This document shows positions 7,501 through 15,900 of a DNA stretch of 53,534 nucleotides, piece by piece. The notes below the pieces were generated by a model. That model did no database searches, was not told the origin of the DNA, and saw only the letters and a program-made list of their open reading frames with translations. The stretch is from Paenibacillus tianmuensis. GTDB lineage: Bacteria; Bacillota; Bacilli; Paenibacillales; NBRC-103111. The position numbers and the translations under genes were made by a program. Location: the NCBI RefSeq assembly GCF_900100345.1, contig NZ_FMTT01000042.1, forward strand, positions 1-53,534, in the 5' to 3' direction. How positions within the stretch are numbered: position 1 is the stretch's first letter; every line of letters starts with the position of its first letter.

Positions 7501-9135
7501 ATCATCCGGCTGGCTGTACACGGCCGGGCGAGGCCCTACGACAACGCGCGTGGAGAAATGCTCCATCTCGCGATCACGGTCGATTGCCGGGTTGGTAACA
7601 ACTGCAACGCTTTCTTTAATGAAGTCAGGGATGTTCTGGCGCTCCCAGTTCAACGCGGCATGCGGGCTGTCATGACCGAGCGAGCGAATCGGCTCTGCGC
7701 CGGTCTCAGCGGTCGTTTCGATCATTTGGATGCCGTCGCGGTCCCATCCGAAGGCGCTGTAGAGCGCATCCGTCGGCGTGACATCGGCGGAAGGCGCCGC
7801 TTCGACGGCCGGAATTTCATTGTTCAAGTGCTTGCGCTGTCCCTCCAGGCCAAGACGGCTTTGCACGCGCTCCAGCACGGTGGATTGCACCAGATGATAA
7901 GGAATTACCTGAACGTGCTCGCCCGGTGTCAGGACGACGCCAACTTTTTCGCCCGGTGCGATCGGTTTCGGATCTGCGACCATCTCGCCGACGGTAATGA
8001 CGCCTTGCTCCGAGGAGAAATACAGGGACGTTTCGCTTTCCACCATCCATACCGGACGCAGACCAAGCGCGTCGACGCTGAAAATGCACTCGTTGCCGTA
8101 ACGGGAAACGATTCCTGCCGGTCCTTGCGCGTAATGCCCCCAAGCTTGGCGGAAGTAGACGTACATATCCTGCAGTTCCGGACGGAAAAGCTTCATTTCG
8201 TTAAGAATAGGAGGGAAAACGACTTCCATCGCTTCGAACAAACTGAGGCCGAAACGGTGAATGAACGTTTCGATGGTACGGTTCATATCCTGGGAGTCGC
8301 TGCCGCCGTCAACGAGGGGCACGCCGACCATGTCGGCTTCGATCCGCATCTTTTTTACCGTATTGATCTCGCCGTTATGGCCAAGCAGCGAGAACGGCTG
8401 CACGCGGAAAAAACTGGATTGAGTGTTCGTGGAGTATCGGTTGTGTCCGATAGTAACTTGCGCTGCGAACAGCGGGTCGCGGGTGTCATTGAAGTATTTC
8501 GGCAAAATGCTGGCGGCGCCCATCACTTTGTAAGCAGCCGTGACGTTGCTGAGGGTGGCGACGTGTACGTTGTATTTGGCTTCGATCGCCACATGAAGCT
8601 CAAACAAATGATCGGAGACTTTCACTTCCTGTTTGTCGCAAAGACCTGCGATTTGCCAGAAGGTCGGTTCGTCGTTGCGTCCGTTCGGACCGAGCACGCT
8701 GCTGTCCACTTGATTTTCTTGCTCTAAGAGGATGCTGACTTGAAACTGGGAGAACAGCTCACGGATGCCTTTTTGCATATCGGGAGCGGAGATGTCCAGC
8801 TTGCGCGGCACGAAAATGTGCGCGACGGAGAAGCGCTCGTCATAAGCAAGCTTGCCGTCGAGACCGGCGTCGGTCAGCTTTTTCTCCCATAGGGCGCGCG
8901 GAATGTCAGTCAGGATGCCGCAGCCGTCGCCTTCCCCGTTAATGAAACCCGAACGATGTTCCATTTTCACAAGAGCGTCGATCGTCTTTTGAATGTTGTC
9001 GCGGGACGGAAATCCGTCTTTTTCAATAATACAGATGATACCGCAGCTATCATGTTCGGTGGCCAATAAATTCTGAAAGCGGCCTTCATTGCGCATAACT
9101 TGATTCATTCTCGTGGTCAGCAGGCTGACCGTCAC
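4558..9135 (-). CDS. gltB: Glutamate synthase large subunit
   Basis: This protein of about 1,525 residues transfers the amide of glutamine to 2-oxoglutarate, making two glutamates. In order it has an N-terminal class II amidotransferase domain (nucleophile Cys31 in HDSCGI, exposed after propeptide removal), a central linking domain, an FMN domain with GQGAKPGEGGHLPG, a 3Fe-4S site (C-TTCRGC-HLDTC, from about residue 1112), and a C-terminal GXGXG helix domain. The small subunit gltD is not next to it and must be elsewhere, or an unlinked oxidoreductase serves. The start is uncertain: the GTG at 9135 touches the perfect GGAGGTGA, while in-frame CTG codons at 9123 and 9120 have better spacing and the first ATG (9108) is too far away. 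Confidence 0.93.
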   Translation of the reverse strand: MTVSLLTTRMNQVMRNEGRFQNLLATEHDSCGIICIIEKDGFPSRDNIQKTIDALVKMEHRSGFINGEGDGCGILTDIPRALWEKKLTDAGLDGKLAYDERFSVAHIFVPRKLDISAPDMQKGIRELFSQFQVSILLEQENQVDSSVLGPNGRNDEPTFWQIAGLCDKQEVKVSDHLFELHVAIEAKYNVHVATLSNVTAAYKVMGAASILPKYFNDTRDPLFAAQVTIGHNRYSTNTQSSFFRVQPFSLLGHNGEINTVKKMRIEADMVGVPLVDGGSDSQDMNRTIETFIHRFGLSLFEAMEVVFPPILNEMKLFRPELQDMYVYFRQAWGHYAQGPAGIVSRYGNECIFSVDALGLRPVWMVESETSLYFSSEQGVITVGEMVADPKPIAPGEKVGVVLTPGEHVQVIPYHLVQSTVLERVQSRLGLEGQRKHLNNEIPAVEAAPSADVTPTDALYSAFGWDRDGIQMIETTAETGAEPIRSLGHDSPHAALNWERQNIPDFIKESVAVVTNPAIDRDREMEHFSTRVVVGPRPAVYSQPDDRLRVELLYPVVLEGSNGIDSLAELKQPSYEQLVAMFGAQNGDAVATLSTTFARGTSLKDALEQLAADAVQAVRKGAMLLVLDDSETHQNDRLWMDPHLAVSKVDIALREVKLGYGNNLRRQTTIVLRSAAIRNLHDMAVACGLGADVLSPYILFTTAAAKDGAPAALKVFTALMKGLEKVISTIGTHELRGYTRFFSSIGLKPELADVLDIVNYLGSDKAGTGFAELEADAEGRYNDYANPKAKAARNFRFFQRMWKALGDAASGVAPYEDYRDKLREEEKKNGISIRHVADFNYEKAHAEGRKPLDSSQVEIGIGGHDLPMLISSMSFGSQNETAFRAYAEAGERLNMVTMNGEGGEIKDMLGRYKRTRGAQVASGRFGVNVELANAVAFLEIKIGQGAKPGEGGHLPGSKVTAKIALARNATIGSDLISPSNNHDIYSIEDLAQIISELKEASGRKAKIIVKVPVVPGIGTIAVGVAKAGADVITLSGFDGGTGAARIHSITHVGLPTEIGTKLAHIALIEAGLRHKVELWSDGGMKSGADVVKMVMLGANRIGFGSIAMQSIGCTTCRGCHLDTCHVGIATQIDSMEEAEEKGLRRFVPRVYDTAVESLVRLFGGIGREVRDIVAQLGFANLQDLVGRSDLLQQVSHLEKIDLSDLLRPAPLSSAVAQEALEEVAAAVSSDIRIAAGTEGQQFFPDTVSFESPVERTWSKVDAESRILGSRYASHRVRDRFDGSYDALPPVSITMTEGSVPGNGLAAFNARGVNITVHGGAEDGVGKMSLGGKVAILKAPSKHKQFINGSVGKSFGYGAQKGLFLIQGNADTRACIRFSGADVVFGGEITAPIQDELGGIAARANLKGFAFEYMTNGRAVVLGDPGPWICAGMTGGVIYQRLVPEMGLDQAAIERRVAKGAKVKIEPVGVQSMKDLNELLGAYHEELVKSGQPEAAAKVEHLQNNLQTSFVRIAPVGLQADQSVATE

Positions 9136-9224
9136 CTCCCATAAAAATTAGTTGCGGGTTTGTCTTGAAAAGAAGGCTTTGTTCATGTGAAGCAAGAAAG
9201 CGGAAAGAGTCAGCGAATGATTGC

Positions 9225-9242
9225 AATGAATAAAAATACATT
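9225..9242. promoter_or_regulatory. ArgR/AhrC-like ARG box in the gltB leader
   Basis: TGAATAAAAATACA at 9227-9240 differs at one position from the arginine-repressor core TGAATWWWWATTCA, and the 18-mer resembles the B. subtilis AhrC box. It lies inside a longer inverted repeat (GAATAAA ... TTTATTC, 9228-9247). It is 90 bases upstream of gltB. Control of glutamate synthase by arginine supply would make metabolic sense but is an inference. Confidence 0.35.
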
Positions 9243-9407
9243 TATTCTGCATAATTGACTTGGTTTTCAGCTTCTCGATTCAGCAGAAGCTGTGCGGAAG
9301 AGGGGGATTAAAGGGTCCCTGTCTCAATCGTCCAACTGCACAGTTTCATAGCTAACATGCCAAAAACCTTACATTTAGCCGAGTTTCTTTAGCTTAAAAG
9401 TATTTAT

Positions 9408-9436
9408 AGAATATCACGAAATTTCATGTGAGACAA
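9408..9436 (-). promoter_or_regulatory. Candidate gltB promoter
   Basis: On the - strand TTGTCT (9436-9431) and TATTCT (9413-9408) are separated by 17 bases. It implies a leader of about 270 bases, which contains the ARG-like box and an 8-bp hairpin (CAGCTTCT with AGAAGCTG, 9268-9292). No coding sequence is seen in 9136-9530. Confidence 0.4.
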
Positions 9437-9530
9437 TAGAACATTGAAGGGAAAAGTCAAATGTAAGCGTTGTCTATTTTGCATAACTGGTGAATAAAGG
9501 CAATTTCAGAGCGGAATGGTGCGAGTTAAC

Positions 9531-9571
9531 AAAAAACGAACGAACTATTACCGTTGTCCGATAATAGTTCG
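9531..9571 (-). terminator. Rho-independent terminator of hemL
   Basis: CGAACTATTA pairs perfectly with TAATAGTTCG (10 bp, 9541-9571). On the - strand it is followed after TTCG by six T. It lies about 40 bases past the hemL stop. Confidence 0.8.
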
Positions 9572-9612
9572 TGATTTGGGTGATAAATGGAATTTATTGC
9601 CGATCTGCTCGG

Positions 9613-10968
9613 TTAAGCGTTCATGCGGGCGAATGCACGATTCGCCGCTTCAATCGTATAAGCGACGTCTTCGTCCGTATGGGCCGTGGTCAAGAACCAG
9701 GCTTCATATTTGGACGGAGCCAGGCAGATGCCGTCCTCCAGCATGGAGCGGAAAAAGGCTGCAAACTGTTCGCCATCCGTATTTTGCGCCTCGTCGTAGT
9801 TCGTAACCGGATGGTCGCAAAAGTGTGTCGACAGCGCGCCGCGGATGCGGTTCACGGTCAGGGCGATGCCGTGCTTGCGAGCCCCTTCGGCAAGGCCGAC
9901 TTCCAGCATGGCACCGAGCCGGTCCAGCCGCTCGTAGGTGCCGGGCTCTTGCAACGCCTCTAAGCAGGCGATCCCGGCGGAAATCGATGCCGGATTACCG
10001 GCCATGGTGCCGGCTTGGTATGCCGGTCCGAGCGGCGCCACCTGCGCCATGATGTCTGCGCGGCCGCCGTAAGCGCCGATCGGCAGTCCGCCGCCGATGA
10101 TTTTCCCAAGGGCTGTAAGATCGGGCTCGATGGCTGCGTAGTCGGTGCCCTCGGGTAAACCGGCGAAGGTGGAGGCAGCGCCGTAGTGGAAACGGAATGC
10201 AGTGATCACCTCGTCGTAGATGACAAGGGAGCCGTTCCGGCGGGTAGCGGAGCACAGTCCTTCCAGGAAGCCGGGCTTCGGCATGACCATGCCGAAGTTG
10301 CCGACAATGGGCTCGACCATAACCGCGGCCACGTCGCTGCCCCAGCGCTCCAGTGCGGCGTTCAGTGCGGCGAGGTCGTTAAACGGCACGGTGATGACCT
10401 CGTGCGCGATGCTAACCGGAATACCGGCGCTGTCCGGTATTCCGAGGGTGGACGGACCGGAGCCGGCGGCAACGAGGACAAGATCCGAATGGCCGTGGTA
10501 ACAGCCAGCGAACTTGATGATTTTGTTCCGGCCGGTATAGGCGCGGGCTACCCGAATCGTCGACATGACGGCTTCGGTGCCGGAGTTGACGAAACGGACC
10601 TTATCGAGCGACGGAGTCGCTTCTTTCAGCATGCGGGCGAAGCGGATTTCGAGTTCGGTCGGCGTACCGTACAAGGTTCCGTTCTCCGCCGCTCGGACAA
10701 TGGCGGATGTCACATGAGGATGCGCGTGGCCGAGAATGATCGGACCGTAGGCGGCCAAATAGTCGATGTAACGGTTGCCGTCCTCGTCCCAGAAATAAGC
10801 TCCTTGCCCCCGTTTCATGAAAACGGGGGCTCCGCCGCCCACGGCTTTGAAGGAGCGGGAAGGGCTGTTGACCCCGCCGACGATATGCTCGAGCGCTTCT
10901 GTATAAAGCGCTGCGGAGCGTGTACGGGGCTTGGCTTCGGATGCGTCAGACGCAAATGGATTGCTCAT
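9613..10968 (-). CDS. hemL: Glutamate-1-semialdehyde 2,1-aminomutase
   Basis: This PLP enzyme (451 residues) isomerises glutamate-1-semialdehyde to 5-aminolevulinate in tetrapyrrole synthesis. It shows the N-terminal [10 protein letters not shown], the PLP-phosphate motif NSGTEA (about 128-133), CYHGHSD (156-162), the ring-stacking aspartate in YDEV (Asp252), and the Schiff-base Lys289 in [17 protein letters not shown]. Bacillota often carry two copies, HemL in the hem operon and a stand-alone paralogue (GsaB); this isolated gene could be the latter. It has its own promoter (11005-11033) and terminator, so it is monocistronic. Confidence 0.92.
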   Translation of the reverse strand: MSNPFASDASEAKPRTRSAALYTEALEHIVGGVNSPSRSFKAVGGGAPVFMKRGQGAYFWDEDGNRYIDYLAAYGPIILGHAHPHVTSAIVRAAENGTLYGTPTELEIRFARMLKEATPSLDKVRFVNSGTEAVMSTIRVARAYTGRNKIIKFAGCYHGHSDLVLVAAGSGPSTLGIPDSAGIPVSIAHEVITVPFNDLAALNAALERWGSDVAAVMVEPIVGNFGMVMPKPGFLEGLCSATRRNGSLVIYDEVITAFRFHYGAASTFAGLPEGTDYAAIEPDLTALGKIIGGGLPIGAYGGRADIMAQVAPLGPAYQAGTMAGNPASISAGIACLEALQEPGTYERLDRLGAMLEVGLAEGARKHGIALTVNRIRGALSTHFCDHPVTNYDEAQNTDGEQFAAFFRSMLEDGICLAPSKYEAWFLTTAHTDEDVAYTIEAANRAFARMNA

Positions 10969-11004
10969 TAGGATTCAAGTCCTTTCCAAACTATGTATAA
11001 CTAC

Positions 11005-11033
11005 ATTATAAACGATTGCGTTCCGGCAGTGAA
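11005..11033 (-). promoter_or_regulatory. hemL promoter
   Basis: On the - strand TTCACT and TATAAT are separated by exactly 17 bases, 36 bases upstream of the hemL ATG. This fits a vegetative sigma-A promoter. Confidence 0.65.
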
Positions 11034-11058
11034 TTTTTCTCCGGATTGGATCGGCGCT

Positions 11059-11868
11059 TCATTCCGTGGGAAGGTGGAGGAGCGAGCCTTTAAGCACCGT
11101 TACTGCTTGACCATGGATGTGAAGGCGGTCATCGACCAACGCAAGTTTAAGAATACCTGTTCGTGCAGATGATTGAATGGCGGTCAACCGATCTTTTCCC
11201 AGTTTGTCCCGCCAATATGGTGCAAGCGCGCAATGGGCCGATCCGGTAACCGGATCTTCGTCAATGCCCTCCGTCGGGAAGAAGCAGCGGGAGGCGAAGT
11301 CGTACCGTTCATCCTGCGAGCGGGCCGTAACGAGCACGCCGCGGACGCCGAGCTCCGCCATAATGGCGAAATTGGGCTTCAACCCGCGTACGGCTTCCTC
11401 CGAGTCCACTTCGACCAGCAAGTCCAGCCGGTTGGTTCCGACAAAACGGGGCACAGCCCCGCCCAGGGCATCGGACAGTCGGGCCGGCGCGTCCGTTTCG
11501 GTGACCCGCTCAACGGGAAAATCGAGCCGGATCCAACCGTCCTCACCCGCGGAGGCCGTTAGCCAGCCGCTAAGCGTGTGAAAGGCCAAAGCCTGTTTGC
11601 GGTCTACCCGTCCGGTTTCCCACAAGTAATGTGCGCTAGCTAGTGTAGCATGGCCGCACAAATCGACCTCGACCGTCGGTGTAAACCAGCGAAGCCGGTA
11701 GCTCCCGTCCTGTTGGGGGGAGAGAAACGCCGTTTCCGACAAGTTCATCTCCATCGCAACCTGTTGAAGCCATTGGTCGGAAGGATAGCGCTCCAGCAAA
11801 CAAACCGCCGCGGGGTTGCCGCGAAATGGCTTGTCCGCGAATGCGTCAATAACATGTATTTCGATCAT
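11059..11868 (-). CDS. PhzF-family isomerase-like protein
   Basis: This 269-residue protein belongs to the PhzF/DapF-like fold family. It has the N-terminal VDAF-type strand (IHVIDAFADKPFRGNPAAVC), the catalytic glutamate Glu45 in NLSETAF, the DLCGHATLA motif, and the second-half match EDPVTGSAHCALAPYW. PhzF of phenazine producers isomerises trans-2,3-dihydro-3-hydroxyanthranilate, but most members in genomes without a phz operon have unknown substrates, and no phenazine genes occur here. The ribosome site AAGGAG is 13 bases from the ATG. It lies between the LCP gene and hemL, separated from both by terminator or promoter signals. Confidence 0.85.
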   Translation of the reverse strand: MIEIHVIDAFADKPFRGNPAAVCLLERYPSDQWLQQVAMEMNLSETAFLSPQQDGSYRLRWFTPTVEVDLCGHATLASAHYLWETGRVDRKQALAFHTLSGWLTASAGEDGWIRLDFPVERVTETDAPARLSDALGGAVPRFVGTNRLDLLVEVDSEEAVRGLKPNFAIMAELGVRGVLVTARSQDERYDFASRCFFPTEGIDEDPVTGSAHCALAPYWRDKLGKDRLTAIQSSARTGILKLALVDDRLHIHGQAVTVLKGSLLHLPTE

Positions 11869-11897
11869 AAGAACTACTATTCTCCTTTCAGGTCAAA

Positions 11898-11922
11898 AGC
11901 GGGAAGCCCTTGGCCTCCCGCT
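11898..11922 (-). terminator. Probable terminator of the LCP gene
   Basis: AGCGGGA pairs with TCCCGCT over an 11-base loop, with TTTT on the - strand side. It sits between the LCP stop and the PhzF start. Confidence 0.65.
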
Positions 11923-11945
11923 CGCGTATATTTTCATAGCGGCTA

Positions 11946-12980
11946 TTATTTTTTGACCGGAGCGGTGCCGGTCGTGCTTTTATTGCCGCCCTCGGCAGGC
12001 TTGCCGGCAGGGGCCAGAGGGTCCCGGCCTTCGAACAATGCCTTAATGTAATGCTGCAGCTTGGTACGGTTTACGCTGAGGACTTCGGCGCCGCCGACCC
12101 GTTTTTCGATCAGCAGCTCGGAAGGCGGAATCTGCTGGCTGACCATGCCCCCGGTTTTGGCCTCGAAGGCGAGCGTGCCAAGCTTCAGCATGTCGGCCGT
12201 CGTCAAATTCGTTTCGAGATAAGGATCGATACTGTTTAATATATTCGGCAGTCGGATCAGGGAACCGGTCGTCTGCATTTTTTGCGCGACGGCTTGCAAA
12301 AATTTGCGCTGCCGCTCGGTGCGGGAAAAGTCGCTCATAGCGTCGTGTCGGAACCGGACGTATTGCAGCGCCATTTTTCCGTCGAGATGCTGCATGCCCT
12401 TTTTTAGATCGATATCGTACTCGTGGCCGTCTTCCGAGTCGCGGTATTTCATGTCCTTCTCCACTTCGAGATCGATGCCGCCGATGGCGTCGGTCAGCGC
12501 GATGAAGCCTTTGAAATCGGTATAGAAAAAATATTGAATCGGAATGCCGAGCAGGTCGCTAACCGTGCGCATGGCCAGATTCGGCCCGCCGATGGCAAGT
12601 GCCGTATTGATGCGGTCCTCGCCATGCCCCGGAATTTTCACGTATGTGTCACGCAGAATGGAAAATAAGTACGCTTTCTTCGTCACCGGATCAATCGAGG
12701 CGACCATAATCGAATCGGAACGCGGAACTTCATTCTTTTTGAGTCCCCGGGAATCCCCGCCGAGAATAAGTATGTTCACCCGTGAGTTGCCCTCCCACTT
12801 GGGCGGGGTGTAGCTGTCCGACATGCTGAGCTGCTTTGGGGTAAGCCCGCCGAATTTGGTCGTTTCGGGACGGCTCTGAATGTTATTGGCAAATTGAACG
12901 AATGAATAGGTAAAATAGCCGATTCCTGCAAGCAACAGCAACAGCAGCGAAATGAAAAACCATTTTATCGTACGGGCCAT
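11946..12980 (-). CDS. LytR-CpsA-Psr (LCP) family cell-wall ligase
   Basis: This 344-residue protein has one N-terminal membrane segment (about 7-27) and an extracellular LCP domain (about 65-265). The family moves polyprenyl-phosphate-linked glycopolymers such as teichoic acid onto peptidoglycan. Motifs seen are ILGGDSRG, the RSDSIMV arginine-aspartate element, SILRDTYVKIPG, and FSRTERQRKFL, which include the pyrophosphate- and lipid-binding residues. The C-terminus is a Gly/Thr/Ser-rich tail. The ribosome site is GAGGAGGG. It is divergent from the ABC exporter across 191 bases. The exact glycopolymer cannot be told. Confidence 0.9.
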   Translation of the reverse strand: MARTIKWFFISLLLLLLAGIGYFTYSFVQFANNIQSRPETTKFGGLTPKQLSMSDSYTPPKWEGNSRVNILILGGDSRGLKKNEVPRSDSIMVASIDPVTKKAYLFSILRDTYVKIPGHGEDRINTALAIGGPNLAMRTVSDLLGIPIQYFFYTDFKGFIALTDAIGGIDLEVEKDMKYRDSEDGHEYDIDLKKGMQHLDGKMALQYVRFRHDAMSDFSRTERQRKFLQAVAQKMQTTGSLIRLPNILNSIDPYLETNLTTADMLKLGTLAFEAKTGGMVSQQIPPSELLIEKRVGGAEVLSVNRTKLQHYIKALFEGRDPLAPAGKPAEGGNKSTTGTAPVKK

Positions 12981-13086
12981 GGGAATTCGGTTCCCTCCTC
13001 TGGTTGCGTTCGCTTTTCCTGATCGTAAGGTTGGTGTATCATAACGGGTATAGGTTTTGACAATGCTACAGGAACATGCATACGTT

Positions 13087-13115
13087 TGGACAGGAAACTA
13101 TTTCATTATTATAAA
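13087..13115 (+). promoter_or_regulatory. Candidate promoter of the ABC-2 exporter operon
   Basis: TGGACA (13087-13092) and TATAAA (13110-13115) are 17 bases apart, with the first start codon 57 bases later. A second TTGACA near 13057 has only a weak -10. Confidence 0.5.
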
Positions 13116-13171
13116 AGGTTTCAATCCGCGCCTGCAAGCTTCGGCATATTTTGACAGGAGGACCTACACCT

Positions 13172-14224
13172 ATGAATCTCGCCATTGACGTGCATCGGCT
13201 GAGAAAAGAATTCAAAGTGCAGAAAAACCGGGAAGGCTTGAAGGGCGCCGTACGCGACCTGTTCAGGAGAGAGTATACCCAGGTCGCCGCGGTGAAAGAC
13301 ATCAGCTTCCAAATTCCACAGGGCGAGATTTGCGGCTACATCGGCGAGAATGGAGCGGGCAAATCGACCACGATCAAAATGCTGACCGGCATTCTCGTTC
13401 CCACCTCAGGAGATATTCGCGTAGGCGGCTTCGTTCCTTATAAGGAGAGGGAAAAATTCGTCCGGAACATCGGTGTCGTATTCGGCCAGCGAAGCCAGCT
13501 TTGGTGGGACATCGGCGTGATCGAATCGTTCCAACTGCTCAAGAAAGTGTACCGCGTCCCGGATGCGGAATACCGCAGCCGCATGGACGAACTGGTGGAG
13601 CGGCTGCAACTCGGCGAGCTGTTGAACCGGCCTGTGCGAAAGCTGAGTCTGGGCCAGCGGATGCGCTGCGAGCTTACCGCGTCGCTCATTCACAATCCGG
13701 CAATTTTGTTTCTGGATGAGCCTACGATCGGTCTGGATATTATGGTCAAGACGGAAATCCGCGAGTTTCTAAAATCTATGAACAAGCGGTACGGTACGAC
13801 CATTCTGCTGACAACCCACGATCTGCAGGACATTGAAGCGCTGTGTTCCCGGGTCATTATGCTCGACGACGGCCGGATCATCTACGACGGAGGACTTGAG
13901 GAGCTGAAAGAGCGCTGGGGTAAAGGCAAAGAAGTCATTCTCCGGTTCTCGGAGCCGGTAGCGCTGCCCCGTTTGCAGGAGCTGACCGCAGGACTGCAAG
14001 TAAACTGGTCGCTGGATAACGATTTGACGGCCAAAGTATGGATTCCGCAGCAGGCGGCAAGCGTCTCCGAGGTGCTCAGCCGGGTTGTCGGTATAACGAC
14101 GATCGAGGACATTAAAATCCTTGAAACGAATACGGACGACATCGTGCGGGAAATTTACAAATCCGGATCGGCGGAAGCGAAAAAGGAGCTGCGCAAAGAA
14201 CAGGAAGTGACGCTGCGTGGTTAG
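13172..14224 (+). CDS. ABC-2 exporter, ATP-binding subunit
   Basis: This cytoplasmic ATPase (350 residues) energises the exporter formed with the next two genes. It has Walker A GENGAGKST, Q-loop GQRSQLWWD, signature LSLGQRMRCEL, Walker B ILFLDEPTIGLD and the H-loop TTHDLQD, followed by a C-terminal regulatory part of about 110 residues. The sequence type (FKVQKNREGLKGAVRDLF near the N-terminus) matches the family paired with DUF990-type permeases. I chose the ATG at 13172 because AGGAGG lies about 9 bases upstream. Its stop overlaps the next start by 8 bases. The substrate is unknown; related systems export drugs or lipids. Confidence 0.9.
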   Translation: MNLAIDVHRLRKEFKVQKNREGLKGAVRDLFRREYTQVAAVKDISFQIPQGEICGYIGENGAGKSTTIKMLTGILVPTSGDIRVGGFVPYKEREKFVRNIGVVFGQRSQLWWDIGVIESFQLLKKVYRVPDAEYRSRMDELVERLQLGELLNRPVRKLSLGQRMRCELTASLIHNPAILFLDEPTIGLDIMVKTEIREFLKSMNKRYGTTILLTTHDLQDIEALCSRVIMLDDGRIIYDGGLEELKERWGKGKEVILRFSEPVALPRLQELTAGLQVNWSLDNDLTAKVWIPQQAASVSEVLSRVVGITTIEDIKILETNTDDIVREIYKSGSAEAKKELRKEQEVTLRG

Positions 14225-15011
14225 CGCTTATCTTGACATTATCCGCATCCGCTTCCTGATGATGCTCGCTTACCGGGTCAATTATTACAGCGGGATTATT
14301 ATTTATGCCCTTAACATTGGGGCATATTATTTTCTATGGAAGGCGATTTACGGTACGAAAGAGCTGCTTGGCGGGATGACCGTGACACAGATGACGACCT
14401 ACGTGGCCGTGTCGTGGATGGCGCGGGCGTTTTATTTTAATAATCTGGACCGGGAAATTGCGAGTGAGATCAAAGACGGCAGCGTCGCAATCCAGTTCAT
14501 CCGCCCGTACAATTACATCATCGTCAAAATGATGCAGGGGCTCGGCGAAGGCTTGTTCCGTTTTTTTCTATTTTCCGTGCCGGGCATGGTGATCGTCTCA
14601 TTCCTGTTTCCGGTGCAGCTGCCGTCAGATCCGCTGACCTGGGTTATTTTTCTTGCCATGCTGTTTTTCAGCTTCCTGATCAATACGCAGATCAATATCA
14701 TTACTGGCCTGTTCGCCTTTTTCCTTGAAAACAATGAAGGCATGATGCGGATGAAGCGGGTAACCGTCGATTTGTTCTCCGGCCTGGTCGTACCGATGTC
14801 GTTCTTCCCGGGCTGGGCGCAAGAGCTGATGAATCTGCTGCCGTTTCCGGCGATCACGTACTTGCCTGGCTCCGTCTTTACCGGCAAAGTCGTCGGCAGC
14901 GCCGTTTACAACGTATTTGCCGTGCAGATCGTCTGGTTCGTGCTGTTGATTGTGCCGCTCTATGTCCTATGGCGGGGCGCGCGGACGCGGCTGTTCGTGC
15001 AGGGAGGGTGA
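14217..15011 (+). CDS. ABC-2 exporter permease 1 (DUF990-like)
   Basis: This 264-residue integral membrane protein shows about six hydrophobic segments and begins with an amphipathic helix (YLDIIRIRFLMMLAYRVNYY), as in COG4587-type ABC permeases. It starts at a GTG overlapping the stop of the ATPase gene (8 bases), so translation is coupled. The loop motif DREIASEIKDGSVAIQFIRPYNY is typical of this permease type. It probably forms a heterodimer with the product of the following gene. Confidence 0.87.
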   Translation: MVSAYLDIIRIRFLMMLAYRVNYYSGIIIYALNIGAYYFLWKAIYGTKELLGGMTVTQMTTYVAVSWMARAFYFNNLDREIASEIKDGSVAIQFIRPYNYIIVKMMQGLGEGLFRFFLFSVPGMVIVSFLFPVQLPSDPLTWVIFLAMLFFSFLINTQINIITGLFAFFLENNEGMMRMKRVTVDLFSGLVVPMSFFPGWAQELMNLLPFPAITYLPGSVFTGKVVGSAVYNVFAVQIVWFVLLIVPLYVLWRGARTRLFVQGG

Positions 15012-15017
15012 TGGCGC

Positions 15018-15803
15018 ATGTTCTATGCAGGCTTGTTTGTCGATTATTTGAAAAATTACATGAAAACGCGGCTCACCTACCGTTCCGATTTCTGGATCGA
15101 GGTGCTGTCCGATCTGTTGTTTAACGGGCTGAATTTATTTTTCATCCTCGTCGTGTTCCAGCATACCGCGGCGATTGGTGAATGGAACGAGCAGCAGATT
15201 TTGTTTATCTATGGCTATTTTATGGTGCCTTACGGCTTGTTTATTACGTTTTTTAATCTCTGGGGATTCACCGAGCGCTACATCGTCAAAGGCGAAATGG
15301 ACCGGATCTTGACCCGTCCGGCGCATAATCTGATGCAGCTGATGCTGGAAAATATGGACCCGTCCTCGCTGTTCAGCGCGCTGGTCGGTCTAATTATCAT
15401 GATCTATTCCTGGACACAGCTTGATCTCGTGCTGATGTGGTACGATCCGCTCATTCTGCTCGTGCTGGTGTTCGGTTCGATCATGATTTACGGGGGCGTG
15501 TACATTTTCTTTACATCGTTGTCGTTTTTCTCGGATTCACCCACCGGCATTTTGCCCCTGCTGTGGAACCTGCAAAACTACGGGCGATATCCGATGACAA
15601 TCTATAACCGTCTTTTGAACATCATGCTGACATGGGTGCTGCCGTTTGGCTTCGTCGGTTTTTATCCGGCCGCCTATTTTCTGGACCGGGAGAATTGGGG
15701 AACGTTCGCTTTGCTTACCCCGCTGGTCGGGCTCGGCTTCCTGACCTTCGGGCTGACGGTGTGGAATTACGGGGTGAAGCGGTACCGCGGAGCGGGCTCG
15801 TAG
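15018..15803 (+). CDS. ABC-2 exporter permease 2 (COG3694-like)
   Basis: This 261-residue membrane protein has about six segments and the ERYIVKGEMDRILTRPAHNLMQ loop, parallel to the DGSVAIQFIRP loop of permease 1. The two are diverged halves of one channel. The ATG follows AGGGAGGG by 9 bases and lies 6 bases after the previous stop. It ends the operon; a terminator begins 40 bases later. Confidence 0.87.
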   Translation: MFYAGLFVDYLKNYMKTRLTYRSDFWIEVLSDLLFNGLNLFFILVVFQHTAAIGEWNEQQILFIYGYFMVPYGLFITFFNLWGFTERYIVKGEMDRILTRPAHNLMQLMLENMDPSSLFSALVGLIIMIYSWTQLDLVLMWYDPLILLVLVFGSIMIYGGVYIFFTSLSFFSDSPTGILPLLWNLQNYGRYPMTIYNRLLNIMLTWVLPFGFVGFYPAAYFLDRENWGTFALLTPLVGLGFLTFGLTVWNYGVKRYRGAGS

Positions 15804-15843
15804 AGAGCGGAGTATTATGTAACAAGTAACATATGGGGATCGC

Positions 15844-15874
15844 GAGGAGCTGCCGACAGGCAAGCTCCTCTTTT
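15844..15874 (+). terminator. Rho-independent terminator of the ABC-2 operon
   Basis: GAGGAGCT pairs with AGCTCCTC around a 10-base loop, followed by TTTT. It separates the exporter operon from the convergent coat gene. Confidence 0.75.
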
Positions 15875-15900
15875 GCGTATCGGACGTGCCGACGAGAAGG

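Noticed and set aside
5593..8727. Long open frames opposite gltB on the + strand (5593-6909, 7384-8727)
   Set aside because: They lie within a clear 1,525-residue enzyme, have no ribosome sites, and their products are rich in Arg, His and Phe as expected for antisense shadows of GC-biased codons.
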